Part shown: positions 7,624-16,329 of the stretch, piece by piece
Layout: the number at the start of each line of letters is the position of its first letter
How positions within the stretch are numbered: the first letter of the stretch is position 1
Assembly: GCF_021184045.1 (NCBI RefSeq)
Contig: NZ_CP073710.1
Span: 682,001 to 746,000 of the forward strand
Source of the DNA: Methanococcoides orientis
GTDB taxonomy: Archaea > Halobacteriota > Methanosarcinia > Methanosarcinales > Methanosarcinaceae
Length of the DNA stretch: 64,000 nt
Direction of reading: 5' to 3'
Notes under the pieces: generated by a model
The model's database searches: none
The model's input: only the letters and a program-made list of their open reading frames with translations
Told to the model about the DNA's origin: nothing
Made by a program: the position numbers and the translations under genes

Positions 7624-8610
7624 ATGAAAGCGATTGTAGCCGCAAAATATGGGTCACTGGATGTTCTTGAGTTAAAGGAAGTGGCTAAACCTATCCCAAA
7701 GGACAATGAAGTTCTTGTAAAAATTCATGCAGCAGCAGTAACAATATCAGATATAATGATGCTAAGGGGTTCCCCGGTTATAACAAGATTTTTTACTGGT
7801 CTTTTAAGGCCAAGAATGGCTATACAAGGCTCGGAGTTTGCTGGAGAGGTCGAAGCAGTAGGCAAAGATGTAAAGCGATTTAAAGAAGGTGACAAGGTAT
7901 TTGGAACGAATGGTTCCAATCTTGGTTGTTATGCCGAGCTTGTATGTATTCCTGAAGAGGGGTTTCTGGATATAATGCCAGACAACATGTCCTATGAGGA
8001 AGCTGCTCCCGTCTGTGGGGCATTAGCAGCATGGAATTTCCTTAAAGATAAGGCAAATGTTCAGAGCGGGCAGAAAGTCCTTATCAATGGCGCTTCTGGA
8101 AGTATGGGTACAGCTGCGATACAGATCGCCAGGTACTTTGGAGCAGAAGTTACCGGAGTATGCAGTACCACGAATTTAGAACTGGTAAAATCTCTGGGAG
8201 CAGATAAGGTAATTGATCACACCAAAGAGGATTTTACCAAAAGCGGTGAGACATATGACATTATCTTTGACGCGGAAAGCAAGACTTCATTTTCACGTTC
8301 TAAAGGCTCTCTAACGCAAAAAGGCATCTATCTTAAAACATTCCCTGGGATAGCAATTCTTCTTCAAATGTTGTGGACTTCAAAGATAGGCAGCAAAAAA
8401 GCCAAGTTTTCGGCCACAGGCCTTCTGCCAGTTCCAGAGCGTCTGATCTTCCTCAAAGATCTTAAAGAACTTATTGAGGCTGGGATACTAAAATCAGTCA
8501 TTGACAGAAGTTATCCGCTGGAACAAATTGTCGAGGCTTACAAGTATGTCGAAACAGAGGAAGAAGTAGGAAATATAGTCATAACTGTTGGATATAGTAA
8601 CAATATCTGA
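7624..8610 (+). CDS. zinc-independent medium-chain alcohol dehydrogenase/quinone reductase
   Basis: This 328-residue protein belongs to the MDR superfamily. The N-terminal GroES-like half has [26 protein letters not shown], and the Rossmann half has INGASGSMGTAAIQIARYFG with the nucleotide-binding glycines. The structural and catalytic zinc ligands of true alcohol dehydrogenases are absent, so an NAD(P)H-dependent quinone or enone reductase is likelier than an alcohol dehydrogenase. The glycine motif is GASGSMG where most relatives have GASGGVG. It pairs with DUF4386 here and again at 40989-42761; the blocks [14 protein letters not shown] and [15 protein letters not shown] are kept in the paralogue. 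Confidence 0.87.
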   Translation: MKAIVAAKYGSLDVLELKEVAKPIPKDNEVLVKIHAAAVTISDIMMLRGSPVITRFFTGLLRPRMAIQGSEFAGEVEAVGKDVKRFKEGDKVFGTNGSNLGCYAELVCIPEEGFLDIMPDNMSYEEAAPVCGALAAWNFLKDKANVQSGQKVLINGASGSMGTAAIQIARYFGAEVTGVCSTTNLELVKSLGADKVIDHTKEDFTKSGETYDIIFDAESKTSFSRSKGSLTQKGIYLKTFPGIAILLQMLWTSKIGSKKAKFSATGLLPVPERLIFLKDLKELIEAGILKSVIDRSYPLEQIVEAYKYVETEEEVGNIVITVGYSNNI

Positions 8611-8765
8611 AAAGAAACTGTTATTATGTGATTCCATTCTTCCCTCATCTCCCTAACGGTTCATAACAGCAAGGTCCACAATAAATCTGAACGTTTCTTG
8701 ATCTTAGGAGACTTGCCTGTAAGCATCTTTCATGCTAAAATGTTGGGGGAGGAATATTGATCATT

Positions 8766-9377
8766 TTATATTGAACAATGTTTCTTCTGTATGTCAGATA
8801 CGTCGGGGATCTTCTTTAATGCATTTTTAGATAGCAGGAACATGGATAGCATCTCAAGTTCATCGTAAGGTATCTGCATCTCTTGCAGGGACTCTCTGGA
8901 ATGAAATTCCGAGGCCTCGATTGCATAAGACTCGAGGCTTATCTCCCATTGCATCATTTTTTCAACTTTTTCAGCAGCAGGAATATCTGCTTTCGATATT
9001 GTATCCGTTGCCCAGGATGATATGTCTTTGATGATCATAAAACCCAATGGACATGGTTGTAATCCCAATGTTGTCCCTGAATTGTTCACCTTGAACGGGT
9101 ACATACCACAGACAGTTGGTCTTCTTTCATAGGTTTCACACCTGTTAATCTGGTTGAGAAAAGAACATGGATTGTTCATAATGTAAAGAGCTGGATACAG
9201 AACATCACTTCTAATACCATTCGTTCTTTCATGATCATTTTCCTTCAGAAGATTGAACTCGTCTTCGAATATATGAACCCGTCCATTCCTGCAACATTCA
9301 GCCTTACAGGTATCAGGACATTCATAGTATTGCAGAATGTTCTGTATCACATTGTAGTGAATAGCTTTTTTTACCAT
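8766..9377 (-). CDS. YkgJ-type cysteine-cluster protein
   Basis: The protein of about 203 residues carries the YkgJ (CxxCxxxCC) pattern: CPDTCKAECCRNG near the N-terminus, then CSFLNQINRCETYERRPTVCGMYPF and a later CPLGF. These cysteines are thought to hold a zinc ion or an iron-sulfur cluster; the function of the family is unknown. I chose the ATG at 9377 (MVKKAIHYN); a TTG at 9392 would add five residues. It stands alone, convergent with the ADH gene, with an AT-rich upstream region. Confidence 0.8.
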   Translation of the reverse strand: MVKKAIHYNVIQNILQYYECPDTCKAECCRNGRVHIFEDEFNLLKENDHERTNGIRSDVLYPALYIMNNPCSFLNQINRCETYERRPTVCGMYPFKVNNSGTTLGLQPCPLGFMIIKDISSWATDTISKADIPAAEKVEKMMQWEISLESYAIEASEFHSRESLQEMQIPYDELEMLSMFLLSKNALKKIPDVSDIQKKHCSI

Positions 9378-9392
9378 TATAACAGAGTTCAA

Positions 9393-9863
9393 AATCCCTA
9401 ATCTCCATTTTTAGAAAATATTTTATCGATTAAAAACTAGAATTAGTTTCAATAATGATATAACGTATATATAGGGGCTTTGCTTTATTAAAAATAGTTA
9501 AAATAAAGTTTTTAAGCTTATAATTAGTAATAATAAGTCCATTATTTTCAAAAACAAATATATTCAGAATAATAAGGATTTAAAATTCAAATTTAGCTTT
9601 TTGAATGTATAATTAGAAAATAAATCAAAATAATCGATTTTAAAATATTAATAAAAATAAGATCTTAATTTAAAGTTACTATAAGCTTTTTTTTGTTAAT
9701 TAATAGGCATAAAATTATTATTATAATAAATAAAGCGTTTAAATTTCTTAATATTATTTATAATCAAATAAAAATGACTATGCGGAATCATAAGAACGAG
9801 AGTGGATGAACTCACCGAATACAAATGTGCAAGACCTGTATATAATGATTTAATGTTCATTTG
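9393..9863. other. AT-rich intergenic region
   Basis: About 470 bp without a convincing gene. From about 9400 to 9770 it is extremely A+T rich, with many short A and T runs, and must include the promoter of the YkgJ gene. From about 9790 to 9850 the composition becomes more balanced and a plus frame reads RTRVDELTEYKCARPVYND, which could be the stub of a lost gene, but I cannot name it. Confidence 0.5.
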
Positions 9864-10039
9864 GACTTTACCTATATTCCCGCATAGCAAATAGGGGATA
9901 TATACAACGCTAAAAAAGTGTGCGGGTTGTAGGAGAGTTACAAAACTCAATTGTTCTCAGGAAAACAGCACTAGATCTCCGCAAAGGGCAACGCATCAAA
10001 AATATTATATAATTGCCGTTACCACTTTTTAAAGTGGGA
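9864..10039 (+). repeat. duplicated leader block, copy B
   Basis: This is the second copy of the block at 6653-6840. It keeps TTACCTATATTCC, GATATACAACGCTAAA, AAGTGTGC and GATCTCCGCAAA, and the TATA-like AATATTATATAA at 10001-10012. The differences are mostly single bases plus small indels. It leads into the truncated DUF4386 frame at 10040 and probably still drives the genes behind it. Confidence 0.75.
10022..10037 (+). promoter_or_regulatory. palindromic operator, second copy
   Basis: Arms CCACTTT and AAAGTGG are separated by TT. It corresponds to 6810-6831 but the outer bases are lost. It sits after a TATA-like element and directly before the ATG at 10040. Confidence 0.55.
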
Positions 10040-10171
10040 ATGGAGCTTATTTTTGCTCTTCCTATCGCTGTGGCTGAGATCATGCTCTCGATATGGCTAA
10101 TAGTGAAAGGTTTCGAGCCATCTGTGATTGCTTCCGCCTCTATCAAAACAGATACGAGCGAAGTTAAATAA
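10040..10171 (+). pseudogene. C-terminal DUF4386 remnant fused to its operator
   Basis: The frame encodes only 43 residues, MELIFALPIAVAEIMLSIW followed by LIVKGFEPSVIASASIKTD and a short tail, which is the last helix and tail of the DUF4386 protein encoded at 6841. The sequence before the ATG is the operator (AAAGTGGGAATGGAGCT). In the intact gene the same spot reads GAAGTGGGATTGGAGCT. A deletion between the operator and this internal look-alike would give exactly this structure. It may still be translated, since an ATG and upstream signals exist, but it cannot fold as the full protein. Confidence 0.75.
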
Positions 10172-10199
10172 TCATATTGGAATAATGGGGGATAAACAA

Positions 10200-10775
10200 A
10201 TGAAATTAGGATTAACTCTATTTCTGATCGGTGTGATCCTTGCTGTAGCAATTGGAGGGATTGCAAGTCACAGTGTAACTTCTACTTTTAAGGAAGCTTC
10301 TACAATGGATGAAGTAAATGAGACCATGTGGAAGGTTCCTGGTTTTTGGTTCTTCTTATGGGCATTTGGTGTTCCAATTGCTGCTATTATAGCAGGAACT
10401 GGCATTATCCTTTATGGCAATGGGGATAAAAGTGTTCTTTTTGGTGGTGGAACTCTTCTTGTTTTTGCTTTAATTACCCTTATTAACGGTCCGCTTCCAC
10501 ATATTCCTGTTTTGTTTGGTATCGGTGGAAACTTGATATTACTGTTCTTTTTTGGGATCTTGTGGCTCTATTCCAGGAAACTTAAAGAAAAGAGTTCCTA
10601 TTTTAAACTGACAGGATATACTTTTTTGCTTACTGGGATCTGGTTCTCATGCGAGAAGATGGCCAGGCCTTATTTGACTGCAGCTGAAGGGTTGGGTGAA
10701 AGCCCGGCAAATATAATGATCTTTTTTGTTCTGGCTTTTCTGTTCTTTTACCTTGGCGAGAGGGATAATAAATGA
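10200..10775 (+). CDS. hypothetical polytopic membrane protein
   Basis: From the ATG at 10200, preceded by GGGGGA, the protein has 191 residues and about six hydrophobic segments, beginning MKLGLTLFLIGVILAVAIGG. A polar loop after helix 1 contains STMDEVNETMWKVPG. I do not recognise the family. Its TGA overlaps the ATG of the next DUF4386 gene (ATGA), so the two are translationally coupled. A longer frame from 10128 exists, but its extra residues run through the DUF4386 remnant in another frame and are not credible. Confidence 0.7.
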   Translation: MKLGLTLFLIGVILAVAIGGIASHSVTSTFKEASTMDEVNETMWKVPGFWFFLWAFGVPIAAIIAGTGIILYGNGDKSVLFGGGTLLVFALITLINGPLPHIPVLFGIGGNLILLFFFGILWLYSRKLKEKSSYFKLTGYTFLLTGIWFSCEKMARPYLTAAEGLGESPANIMIFFVLAFLFFYLGERDNK

Positions 10776-11476
10776 ATTCAAACATAAAGACCGCAAGAAT
10801 TGTAGGAATATTGTTTATAATTGCGACAGTTGCATACTCACTTGGTGTTATTTTATTAGACCCAATTCTGGGGGCTTCAGATTATCTTACTATTGTTTCT
10901 GGAAATGAGAACCAGATGATGATAGGTTCGTTCCTTGTATTGATCGATGCCGTTGCAGTTGCTGGTATTGGAATAATGATATATCCGATTCTTAAAAAGC
11001 ATAGTGAATCTTTAGCTCTTGGGTACGCTGGTGCCAGGATCGCGGAGGGCGTACTTTTTACTATTAATGTGATTGCCATACTGACATTACTGGCATTAAG
11101 TCAGGACTTTGTGAAGGCGGGATCTCCGGATGCTTCCTATTATCAAACCTTTGGGACTATATTGCTGGCAGCAGGAGATCTGGCTTTTTTGTTTGGGTTC
11201 GCAGTTGCTTTTACTATATCTGCTCTGATCTTGAATTATTTATTGTATCGATCAAACCTTGTTCCCCGATGGCTATCAGGCTGGGGCTTTGCTGGAGCTG
11301 CATTGTTGTGGGTATACTATCTATTACAATCTTTCAACATCGATCTGCTTGGTATCCTATTTATTCCGATAGCCGTGCAGGAAATGGTTTTTGCAGTATG
11401 GCTTATCGTTAAAGGATTTGATCCACATGCCATCGATTATGGGGATGTCAATACAGATACAAATGAGATAAAATGA
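10772..11476 (+). CDS. DUF4386 family membrane protein
   Basis: The 234-residue DUF4386 protein starts MNSNIKTARIVGILFI and has about seven membrane helices ending in EMVFAVWLIVKGFDPHAID. It is almost identical to the protein at 40246-40950 except for the last 20 residues, so the two copies separated recently or exchange sequence. It overlaps the preceding unknown membrane gene by 4 bp and is followed after 31 bp by another DUF4386 gene. Function is unknown. Confidence 0.83.
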   Translation: MNSNIKTARIVGILFIIATVAYSLGVILLDPILGASDYLTIVSGNENQMMIGSFLVLIDAVAVAGIGIMIYPILKKHSESLALGYAGARIAEGVLFTINVIAILTLLALSQDFVKAGSPDASYYQTFGTILLAAGDLAFLFGFAVAFTISALILNYLLYRSNLVPRWLSGWGFAGAALLWVYYLLQSFNIDLLGILFIPIAVQEMVFAVWLIVKGFDPHAIDYGDVNTDTNEIK

Positions 11477-11507
11477 TCAAATTAAACTTAAATTAGGGGG
11501 AATTGAA

Positions 11508-12218
11508 ATGATAAACCGTATCGCCGACATATCACAACGCAAAGCTGCAAGAGTTGCAGGGTTACTATATTTAATGATCTTTGTATTCGGTATCTTCGCA
11601 GAAGCTTTTGTTCGGCAGAGTCTTATTGTGCCCGGAGATGCCGCAACAACAGTCAATAATATCATGGCTTCTGAATCGCTGTTCCGTCTCGGTTTTGTGA
11701 GCGATCTGATTATGATCACGTCTTTTTTATTGTTACCTATGGCTTTATACGTAGTACTTAATGTAATTAACAAAAACCATGCTTTGCTTATGGTGATATT
11801 CGCTTTGATCAGTGTCCCGATAATGTTCGTCAATATGATCTTGCATTATGCTCCACTGCTACTTTTAAGCGGTGCTGACTACCTGACAGTATTCGAAGCA
11901 GATCAGTTGCATGCTCTGGTGATGTTCTTTTTCGATTTGTACACAGCTGGAGTTTGGATCGCTACGATATTTCATGGACTTTGGCTCCTTCCTTTTGGTT
12001 ATTTAGTTTACAAGTCGGGTTACATTCCCAGAATTCTTGGTGTCTTGTTGATAATTGGATGTTTTGGCTATATGATAGAGAGTTTTACATTCTTTCTTCT
12101 CCCCCCAAGCTACGTAGTGATAACTTACCCGGGTCTCGCGGTTGCCACTATTGCGGAATTGTCAATTACATTCTGGCTTTTGTTGAAAGGTGGTAAAATA
12201 CCCGAAATGGAATCCTGA
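11508..12218 (+). CDS. DUF4386 family membrane protein, divergent paralogue
   Basis: This 236-residue protein keeps the DUF4386 layout (QRKAARVAGLLYLMIFVFG at the start, TFWLLLKGGKIPEM at the end) but is clearly different from its neighbours and nearer to the wider bacterial and archaeal family: LFRLGFVSDLIMITSFLLLP in the first half and YKSGYIPRILGVLLIIGCF in the second. Six to seven helices are expected. A GGGGG ribosome binding site precedes the ATG. It is third in a run of same-strand membrane genes. Confidence 0.83.
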   Translation: MINRIADISQRKAARVAGLLYLMIFVFGIFAEAFVRQSLIVPGDAATTVNNIMASESLFRLGFVSDLIMITSFLLLPMALYVVLNVINKNHALLMVIFALISVPIMFVNMILHYAPLLLLSGADYLTVFEADQLHALVMFFFDLYTAGVWIATIFHGLWLLPFGYLVYKSGYIPRILGVLLIIGCFGYMIESFTFFLLPPSYVVITYPGLAVATIAELSITFWLLLKGGKIPEMES

Positions 12219-12260
12219 AATTAATTCATTGCGGCATTTGACAAAAAAGAGGTGAACAAA

Positions 12261-12842
12261 ATGGACTCAAATAGAAAGAACGCAATAATTGTAGGACTAT
12301 TAATTTTATTTGCATATGCTGTTTTAGCTAGTAGTGTTATAGAATCAAAAATAGTAGTAATGTTCTCTGAGGCACTTAGTGGCGTTGCAGTTATTGCTAT
12401 TTCAGTTATAATGTTCCCACTCTTTAAACCATACAGCAAACAAGCATCTCTCTGGTACATTGTTCTTAGAGGTATTGAAGGCGGACTTATGATCATTGCC
12501 GGGATCTTATTTTTATCTCATAGCACTTTGTTGCTGGGAATACGTGATGGGATCTATGTGGTCCATGCTTACATTTTTAGCATTGCTGCTTTGTTTTTCT
12601 ACTATCTGTTGTATCGATCAGAACTTATTCCCAGATGGTTATCATTATGGGGCTTCATTGCAGCAATATTGTTAATTCTAGTAAACTTATTAGAAATGAC
12701 TGCCCTCATTCCAACTTCGATGTTATGGTATGCTCCAATAATATCAAACGAAATAGTTCTGGCGATATGGCTTATTTTTAAAGGATTCAATCCATCTGCA
12801 ATCGGTTCCGGGGCTGCCAACACAGATACAATCGAAGTTTAA
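12261..12842 (+). CDS. short DUF4386-like membrane protein
   Basis: From the ATG at 12261 (after GAGGTGA) the protein has 193 residues. It begins MDSNRKNAIIVGLLILFAY and ends LAIWLIFKGFNPSAIGSGAANTD, the same ends as the other DUF4386 proteins here, but the middle is about 40-50 residues shorter: the extracytoplasmic segment after helix 1 is missing. A GTG at 12252 in frame is less likely because it overlaps the ribosome binding site. It may be a natural short form or the product of an internal deletion. Confidence 0.78.
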   Translation: MDSNRKNAIIVGLLILFAYAVLASSVIESKIVVMFSEALSGVAVIAISVIMFPLFKPYSKQASLWYIVLRGIEGGLMIIAGILFLSHSTLLLGIRDGIYVVHAYIFSIAALFFYYLLYRSELIPRWLSLWGFIAAILLILVNLLEMTALIPTSMLWYAPIISNEIVLAIWLIFKGFNPSAIGSGAANTDTIEV

Positions 12843-12935
12843 ATGGGCACAGCCAAAACTAAGAACCTATATATTAATTTTGAGTGCCAACTTGATTTGA
12901 ACAAATAATTAGGGTAAAAAATGGAGTAAGAAAAT

Positions 12936-13301
12936 ATGAATAATAAAATCCTTTGGTTAAGAGTAAGTTATTGGGCGGGAGCTATAGCTGACGTACTTTT
13001 TGCTATTCTTTGTTTAATTCCGGAAAGGATGGGTGAAATAGAGTACATATATCCTATGGGACTTGCATTTTCTGCTATATTCTCTTGGACATTTATTTTA
13101 ATCTGGGCAGATAGAAAGCCAATCGAACGAAAAGGAATTCTGTTGCCCACTATACTTGTCGCTTCCTTAATAATAATTACAGGATTGCATGCTGTATACT
13201 CTAACATAATTCCATTAGGTATTCCCAACTTGTTATTAGGAGTTGTATTAATCATTCTCTGGAGTTTCAGTTATTACAATGCTAGAGATATTGAACAATA
13301 A
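12936..13301 (+). CDS. hypothetical four-helix membrane protein
   Basis: The 121-residue protein, MNNKILWLRVSYWAGAIADV at the start, has four hydrophobic segments, an internal RKPIERKG loop and the tail FSYYNARDIEQ. Small proteins of this design (LRVSYWxGAIxD, then PxRM) occur in archaea and bacteria without a known role. GGAG lies 10 bp before the ATG. It ends the membrane-gene run that began at 10200 and could be cotranscribed with it. Confidence 0.7.
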   Translation: MNNKILWLRVSYWAGAIADVLFAILCLIPERMGEIEYIYPMGLAFSAIFSWTFILIWADRKPIERKGILLPTILVASLIIITGLHAVYSNIIPLGIPNLLLGVVLIILWSFSYYNARDIEQ

Positions 13302-13645
13302 GAGATGATAAAATAGTTCGAAATAAAATTGATTCAGAAAATTCCATTTAATTCCATCATACAATAATTGTATGAGGTAATATATGTGCTTTTGAAACCA
13401 GTTCACTGTCAAACTTGGGGGATGCATCGCATTATTGCATTTTTAATGCTGACAACGGTAAAATATTTATGCAGTTACTTGTAAAGATTATGTATAGTTG
13501 GGGCTGGTGTTAATTGAGTGCTTACCACTCTGGAAAAGAGTAGGTTTGAATATTTGAAAATGATGCAATAAAGATGGTCATTTGCTTTCATCCGGGAGTG
13601 AGCTTGTACCCTGAGAGTCCTGGCAGATCAAAGGAGGTCTAGAGG
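13302..13645. other. intergenic region
   Basis: About 340 bp without a gene. It contains the palindrome at 13358-13374 and ends with a strong AAAGGAGGT site before the ATG at 13646. Between 13440 and 13500 it is A+T rich and may hold the promoter. Confidence 0.5.
13358..13374. promoter_or_regulatory. 17-bp palindrome
   Basis: The arms CATACAAT and ATTGTATG flank a central A. It lies 57 bp after the small membrane gene and about 270 bp before the lactonase-like gene. There is no T tract behind it, so an operator is more likely than a terminator. Confidence 0.35.
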
Positions 13646-14614
13646 ATGTCTGAACATACAACGCACTCAAAATCAGGAACAGCATTTCATGAAAGTGTAA
13701 GCCCCATCAAGTCTGTCTCCGTTATCAGCACAGGTACGGGTGAAGCACACTGGGAACATATCTATGGGTCACGGAAGTCCGCTCTCTGGTGGATTTTCTT
13801 CGGGCGACGGTGGGTTACCATACCTATCAATGTCTATGTCATCGAGCACTCCGACGGACTGGTCCTCTTCGATACAGGGCAGGACAGGGCTGTGGTGAAT
13901 GATTCGGATTATTGGCCTGGCGGGATTACCGGTTTATTCTTACGTCACCTTTTCAGATTCCATATTGGTCCGGACGACACACTAACCCGGCAGCTCGAAA
14001 TATCGGGATACTCTGTGGCTGACGTGCGCAAAGCTGTCATCTCCCACCTGCATTGTGACCACATCGGAGGTATCCGTGAGATCCCACAGGCGGATCTGAT
14101 AGTGAGCAATGAGGCATGGGAGCACATGTTGGGACCGGAACATCCCGAACGGCACGCCGTCTTCCGTAGAGATATCGACCTTCCTGATGCAAAATGGCAA
14201 CGAATCACTTTCCAGCCGACAGACGATCCCTCGATCGCACCATTCACACATGCCTTCGATCTGATGGGTGACGGTTCGATGATCCTGCTGCCAACTCCGG
14301 GACACTTGCCGGGTTCTCTGTCCATGCTGGTGAGACGTAACGGTGCTCCGCCCCTGCTACTGATCAGTGATCTGGCTTACCGAACGGAGTTGATAGAGCG
14401 TGGTCAGTTTCCCGGTACAGGTGACATAGAAGAACTCCAGGCATCGTACGCAAAAGTGCTCGCGCTAAAGGAAAAAATACCGGATCTGATCATCCTGGCT
14501 ACCCACGACCCGGGAGCCGCCGAAGCGCTTGGCAAAGTCATTCCCACGGACATAGGTGCGGGTTCAGCCAAAGGCAACATCGCGGAGGATAATCCTGATG
14601 ACTCTTCGCAATGA
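13646..14614 (+). CDS. metallo-beta-lactamase-fold hydrolase, N-acyl-homoserine-lactonase-like
   Basis: This 322-residue protein has the MBL metal site HLHCDHIGG (His134, His136, Asp138, His139), a later TPGHLPGS and ISDLAYRTE with the bridging Asp, and FDTGQD before the metal site, the arrangement of AiiA-like lactonases. The family hydrolyses lactones or related esters with two metal ions; the true substrate here is unknown. There is no signal peptide. The ATG follows AAAGGAGGT. The gene and the next one look richer in G+C than the DUF4386 genes upstream, which suggests a separate origin. Confidence 0.83.
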   Translation: MSEHTTHSKSGTAFHESVSPIKSVSVISTGTGEAHWEHIYGSRKSALWWIFFGRRWVTIPINVYVIEHSDGLVLFDTGQDRAVVNDSDYWPGGITGLFLRHLFRFHIGPDDTLTRQLEISGYSVADVRKAVISHLHCDHIGGIREIPQADLIVSNEAWEHMLGPEHPERHAVFRRDIDLPDAKWQRITFQPTDDPSIAPFTHAFDLMGDGSMILLPTPGHLPGSLSMLVRRNGAPPLLLISDLAYRTELIERGQFPGTGDIEELQASYAKVLALKEKIPDLIILATHDPGAAEALGKVIPTDIGAGSAKGNIAEDNPDDSSQ

Positions 14615-14657
14615 CAACGTTCACCAGTAATCTAAAATCTCCGAAAGAGGAAACACT

Positions 14658-15500
14658 ATGAAGATCAGGCCCCTGATGCAACGCTATCCTGTTACCAGCT
14701 ACTTCGTCTTGGCCTACTTAATATCCTGGGGTGGTAGTTTTGCGATTGGAGGACCAAAGTTTCTCCGCGGAGAGCTGCTGGACTTCGAGGATGCGATGCT
14801 CATGGGACTGCCGATGCTGGCTGGACCCTTGATTGCAGGAATCGCAATGACCTATCTTGTCGATGGCAAGACAGGGCTTCAGAATATCTTTTCGCGGATG
14901 TTTAAATGGCGGGTTGGCCTACGCTGGTACGCGGCGGCGCTCCTTATCTTTCCCACACTCATCCTGGGGGTGCTATGGACGCTTACTGCCTTTGTTTCCC
15001 CGGATTTTGCTCCTACCTTCATGGCGTTTGGCATCCTCGGTGGTCTGCTTGCAGGTTTCATTGAGGAAATAGGATGGATGGGATTCGCTTACCCGAGGAT
15101 GGAAACGAAATTCGGTACTTGGCGCGCCACGATCTACCTGGCACTTTTGCACGGATTGTGGCACGCGATGGCTGGCTACTTGTGGGAGGCTAGTACATAC
15201 GGCGTATATTGGTTGCCCCGCTTTATCGCCATGTGGTTTGTTGCCATGATGGCCATGAGGATTCTCTTGGTCTGGATCTATTCCAACACCGGGAGCCTAT
15301 TGCTCGCCCAGCTCACACATGCAAGCTCATCCGGATTCTTGATTATCCTTAGTCCCTCAATGATCTCGCCTGCGAACGAGACGCTGTGGTTTGCGGTCTA
15401 CGCCGTCATCTTGTGGATTCCTGCCGCTATCGTGATCATGAGGTTTGGAAAAACTTTCGTGCGACAACCGCTCCAGAGGCAGGTGGAGCGGATGAGATGA
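14658..15500 (+). CDS. CPBP/CAAX-like intramembrane protease homologue
   Basis: The 280-residue protein has seven to eight hydrophobic segments and the type II CAAX protease (CPBP) arrangement: EEIGWMGFAYPRM at residues 136-148, ALLHGLWHA at 162-170, and a final QLTHASSS. The first motif of active enzymes is EExxxR; here the arginine position is Met141, while the glutamates and the histidines are kept. It may be a variant with altered activity. It lies 43 bp after the lactonase-like gene and shares its composition, so the two probably form one operon. Candidate roles in the family are prenyl-protein processing and peptide immunity. Confidence 0.82.
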   Translation: MKIRPLMQRYPVTSYFVLAYLISWGGSFAIGGPKFLRGELLDFEDAMLMGLPMLAGPLIAGIAMTYLVDGKTGLQNIFSRMFKWRVGLRWYAAALLIFPTLILGVLWTLTAFVSPDFAPTFMAFGILGGLLAGFIEEIGWMGFAYPRMETKFGTWRATIYLALLHGLWHAMAGYLWEASTYGVYWLPRFIAMWFVAMMAMRILLVWIYSNTGSLLLAQLTHASSSGFLIILSPSMISPANETLWFAVYAVILWIPAAIVIMRFGKTFVRQPLQRQVERMR

Positions 15501-15547
15501 GCATCTTGGGAAAACGTAGGCGAAAGAGGAAATAGGAGAATTGAAGA

Positions 15548-16222
15548 ATGGATGAGGCGCTGGATCCGAAGTCGTACTCACCTGAGTTCCTGAGGGGCAT
15601 ACAGGCCAGAATAGCAACTTCGGTGAGCACAGAGGATGAATTCGGGAAACTGGAAACAATAGCAGGATCAGACTGTGCCTTCCTCGGGGATCGGATCATT
15701 TGTGGCGTGGTCCTTCTTGATTACGACACAATGGATATTATTGAAAAGGCACATGTGGTCCGAAAGATCAATTTCCCCTACATACCAACATATCTCACGT
15801 TCAGGGAGGGAAAACCGATTGTAGATGCCGTTTCAGGACTCCAGGAAATGCCCGATCTCCTGATGGTTGACGGTTGTGGGATCAACCACCCAAGAAAAGC
15901 AGGCCTTGCCACTCACACTGGCGTTGTGATGGACATTCCCACTATAGGGATCGCAAAGAAGATTCTTTGTGGTGTGGCTGACAGGCCGGAGACCGGAGAA
16001 GCAAATCCTCTTTTATTCCAGGATCAACAGATTGGCTGGCTCCTGAAAACAAACAAGCGAAGCAATCCAATTGTGGTTGCACCCGGTCACAGGATATCCA
16101 TGAACACCTGTCTTGAAGTTACCAGAAAATGCCTTAGGGGTTACAAACTACCAGAACCCACAAGGCTCGCCCACATGTATGTCAATAAGATCAAAAGGGA
16201 AATGCTAAAGGATGAGCATTGA
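15548..16222 (+). CDS. nfi: endonuclease V
   Basis: Endonuclease V cleaves the second phosphodiester bond 3' of deoxyinosine and starts repair of deaminated adenine. The 224-residue protein has the family motifs in order: ETIAGSDCAF with catalytic Asp42, NFPYIPTYLTFREG (75-88) with the PYIP wedge that reads the base, and MVDGCGINHPRKAGLATHTG (106-125) with Asp108 and His114. The length is normal. It follows the CPBP gene by 47 bp on the same strand with its own GGAG site and is convergent with phoU. Confidence 0.93.
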   Translation: MDEALDPKSYSPEFLRGIQARIATSVSTEDEFGKLETIAGSDCAFLGDRIICGVVLLDYDTMDIIEKAHVVRKINFPYIPTYLTFREGKPIVDAVSGLQEMPDLLMVDGCGINHPRKAGLATHTGVVMDIPTIGIAKKILCGVADRPETGEANPLLFQDQQIGWLLKTNKRSNPIVVAPGHRISMNTCLEVTRKCLRGYKLPEPTRLAHMYVNKIKREMLKDEH

Positions 16223-16270
16223 AGTCGTGAGATTCTGCTGTGTTCAGTTATGAGATTCCAGCAAATATCA

Positions 16271-16293
16271 GAAAAAGAAAAGAAAAGAAAAAA
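16271..16293 (-). terminator. T-tract terminator of the pst operon
   Basis: On the minus strand this is a run of T interrupted by single C residues, about 40 bp after the phoU stop at 16330. Intrinsic termination in archaea relies mainly on such T-rich tracts. Confidence 0.5.
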
Positions 16294-16329
16294 TGATATT
16301 TAATAAGGTTCAAAGAACCCTGTCATTTT

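Noticed and set aside
9393-9780. Replication origin in the very AT-rich stretch
   Set aside because: No origin recognition box repeats and no orc1/cdc6 gene are near; AT-richness alone is not sufficient.
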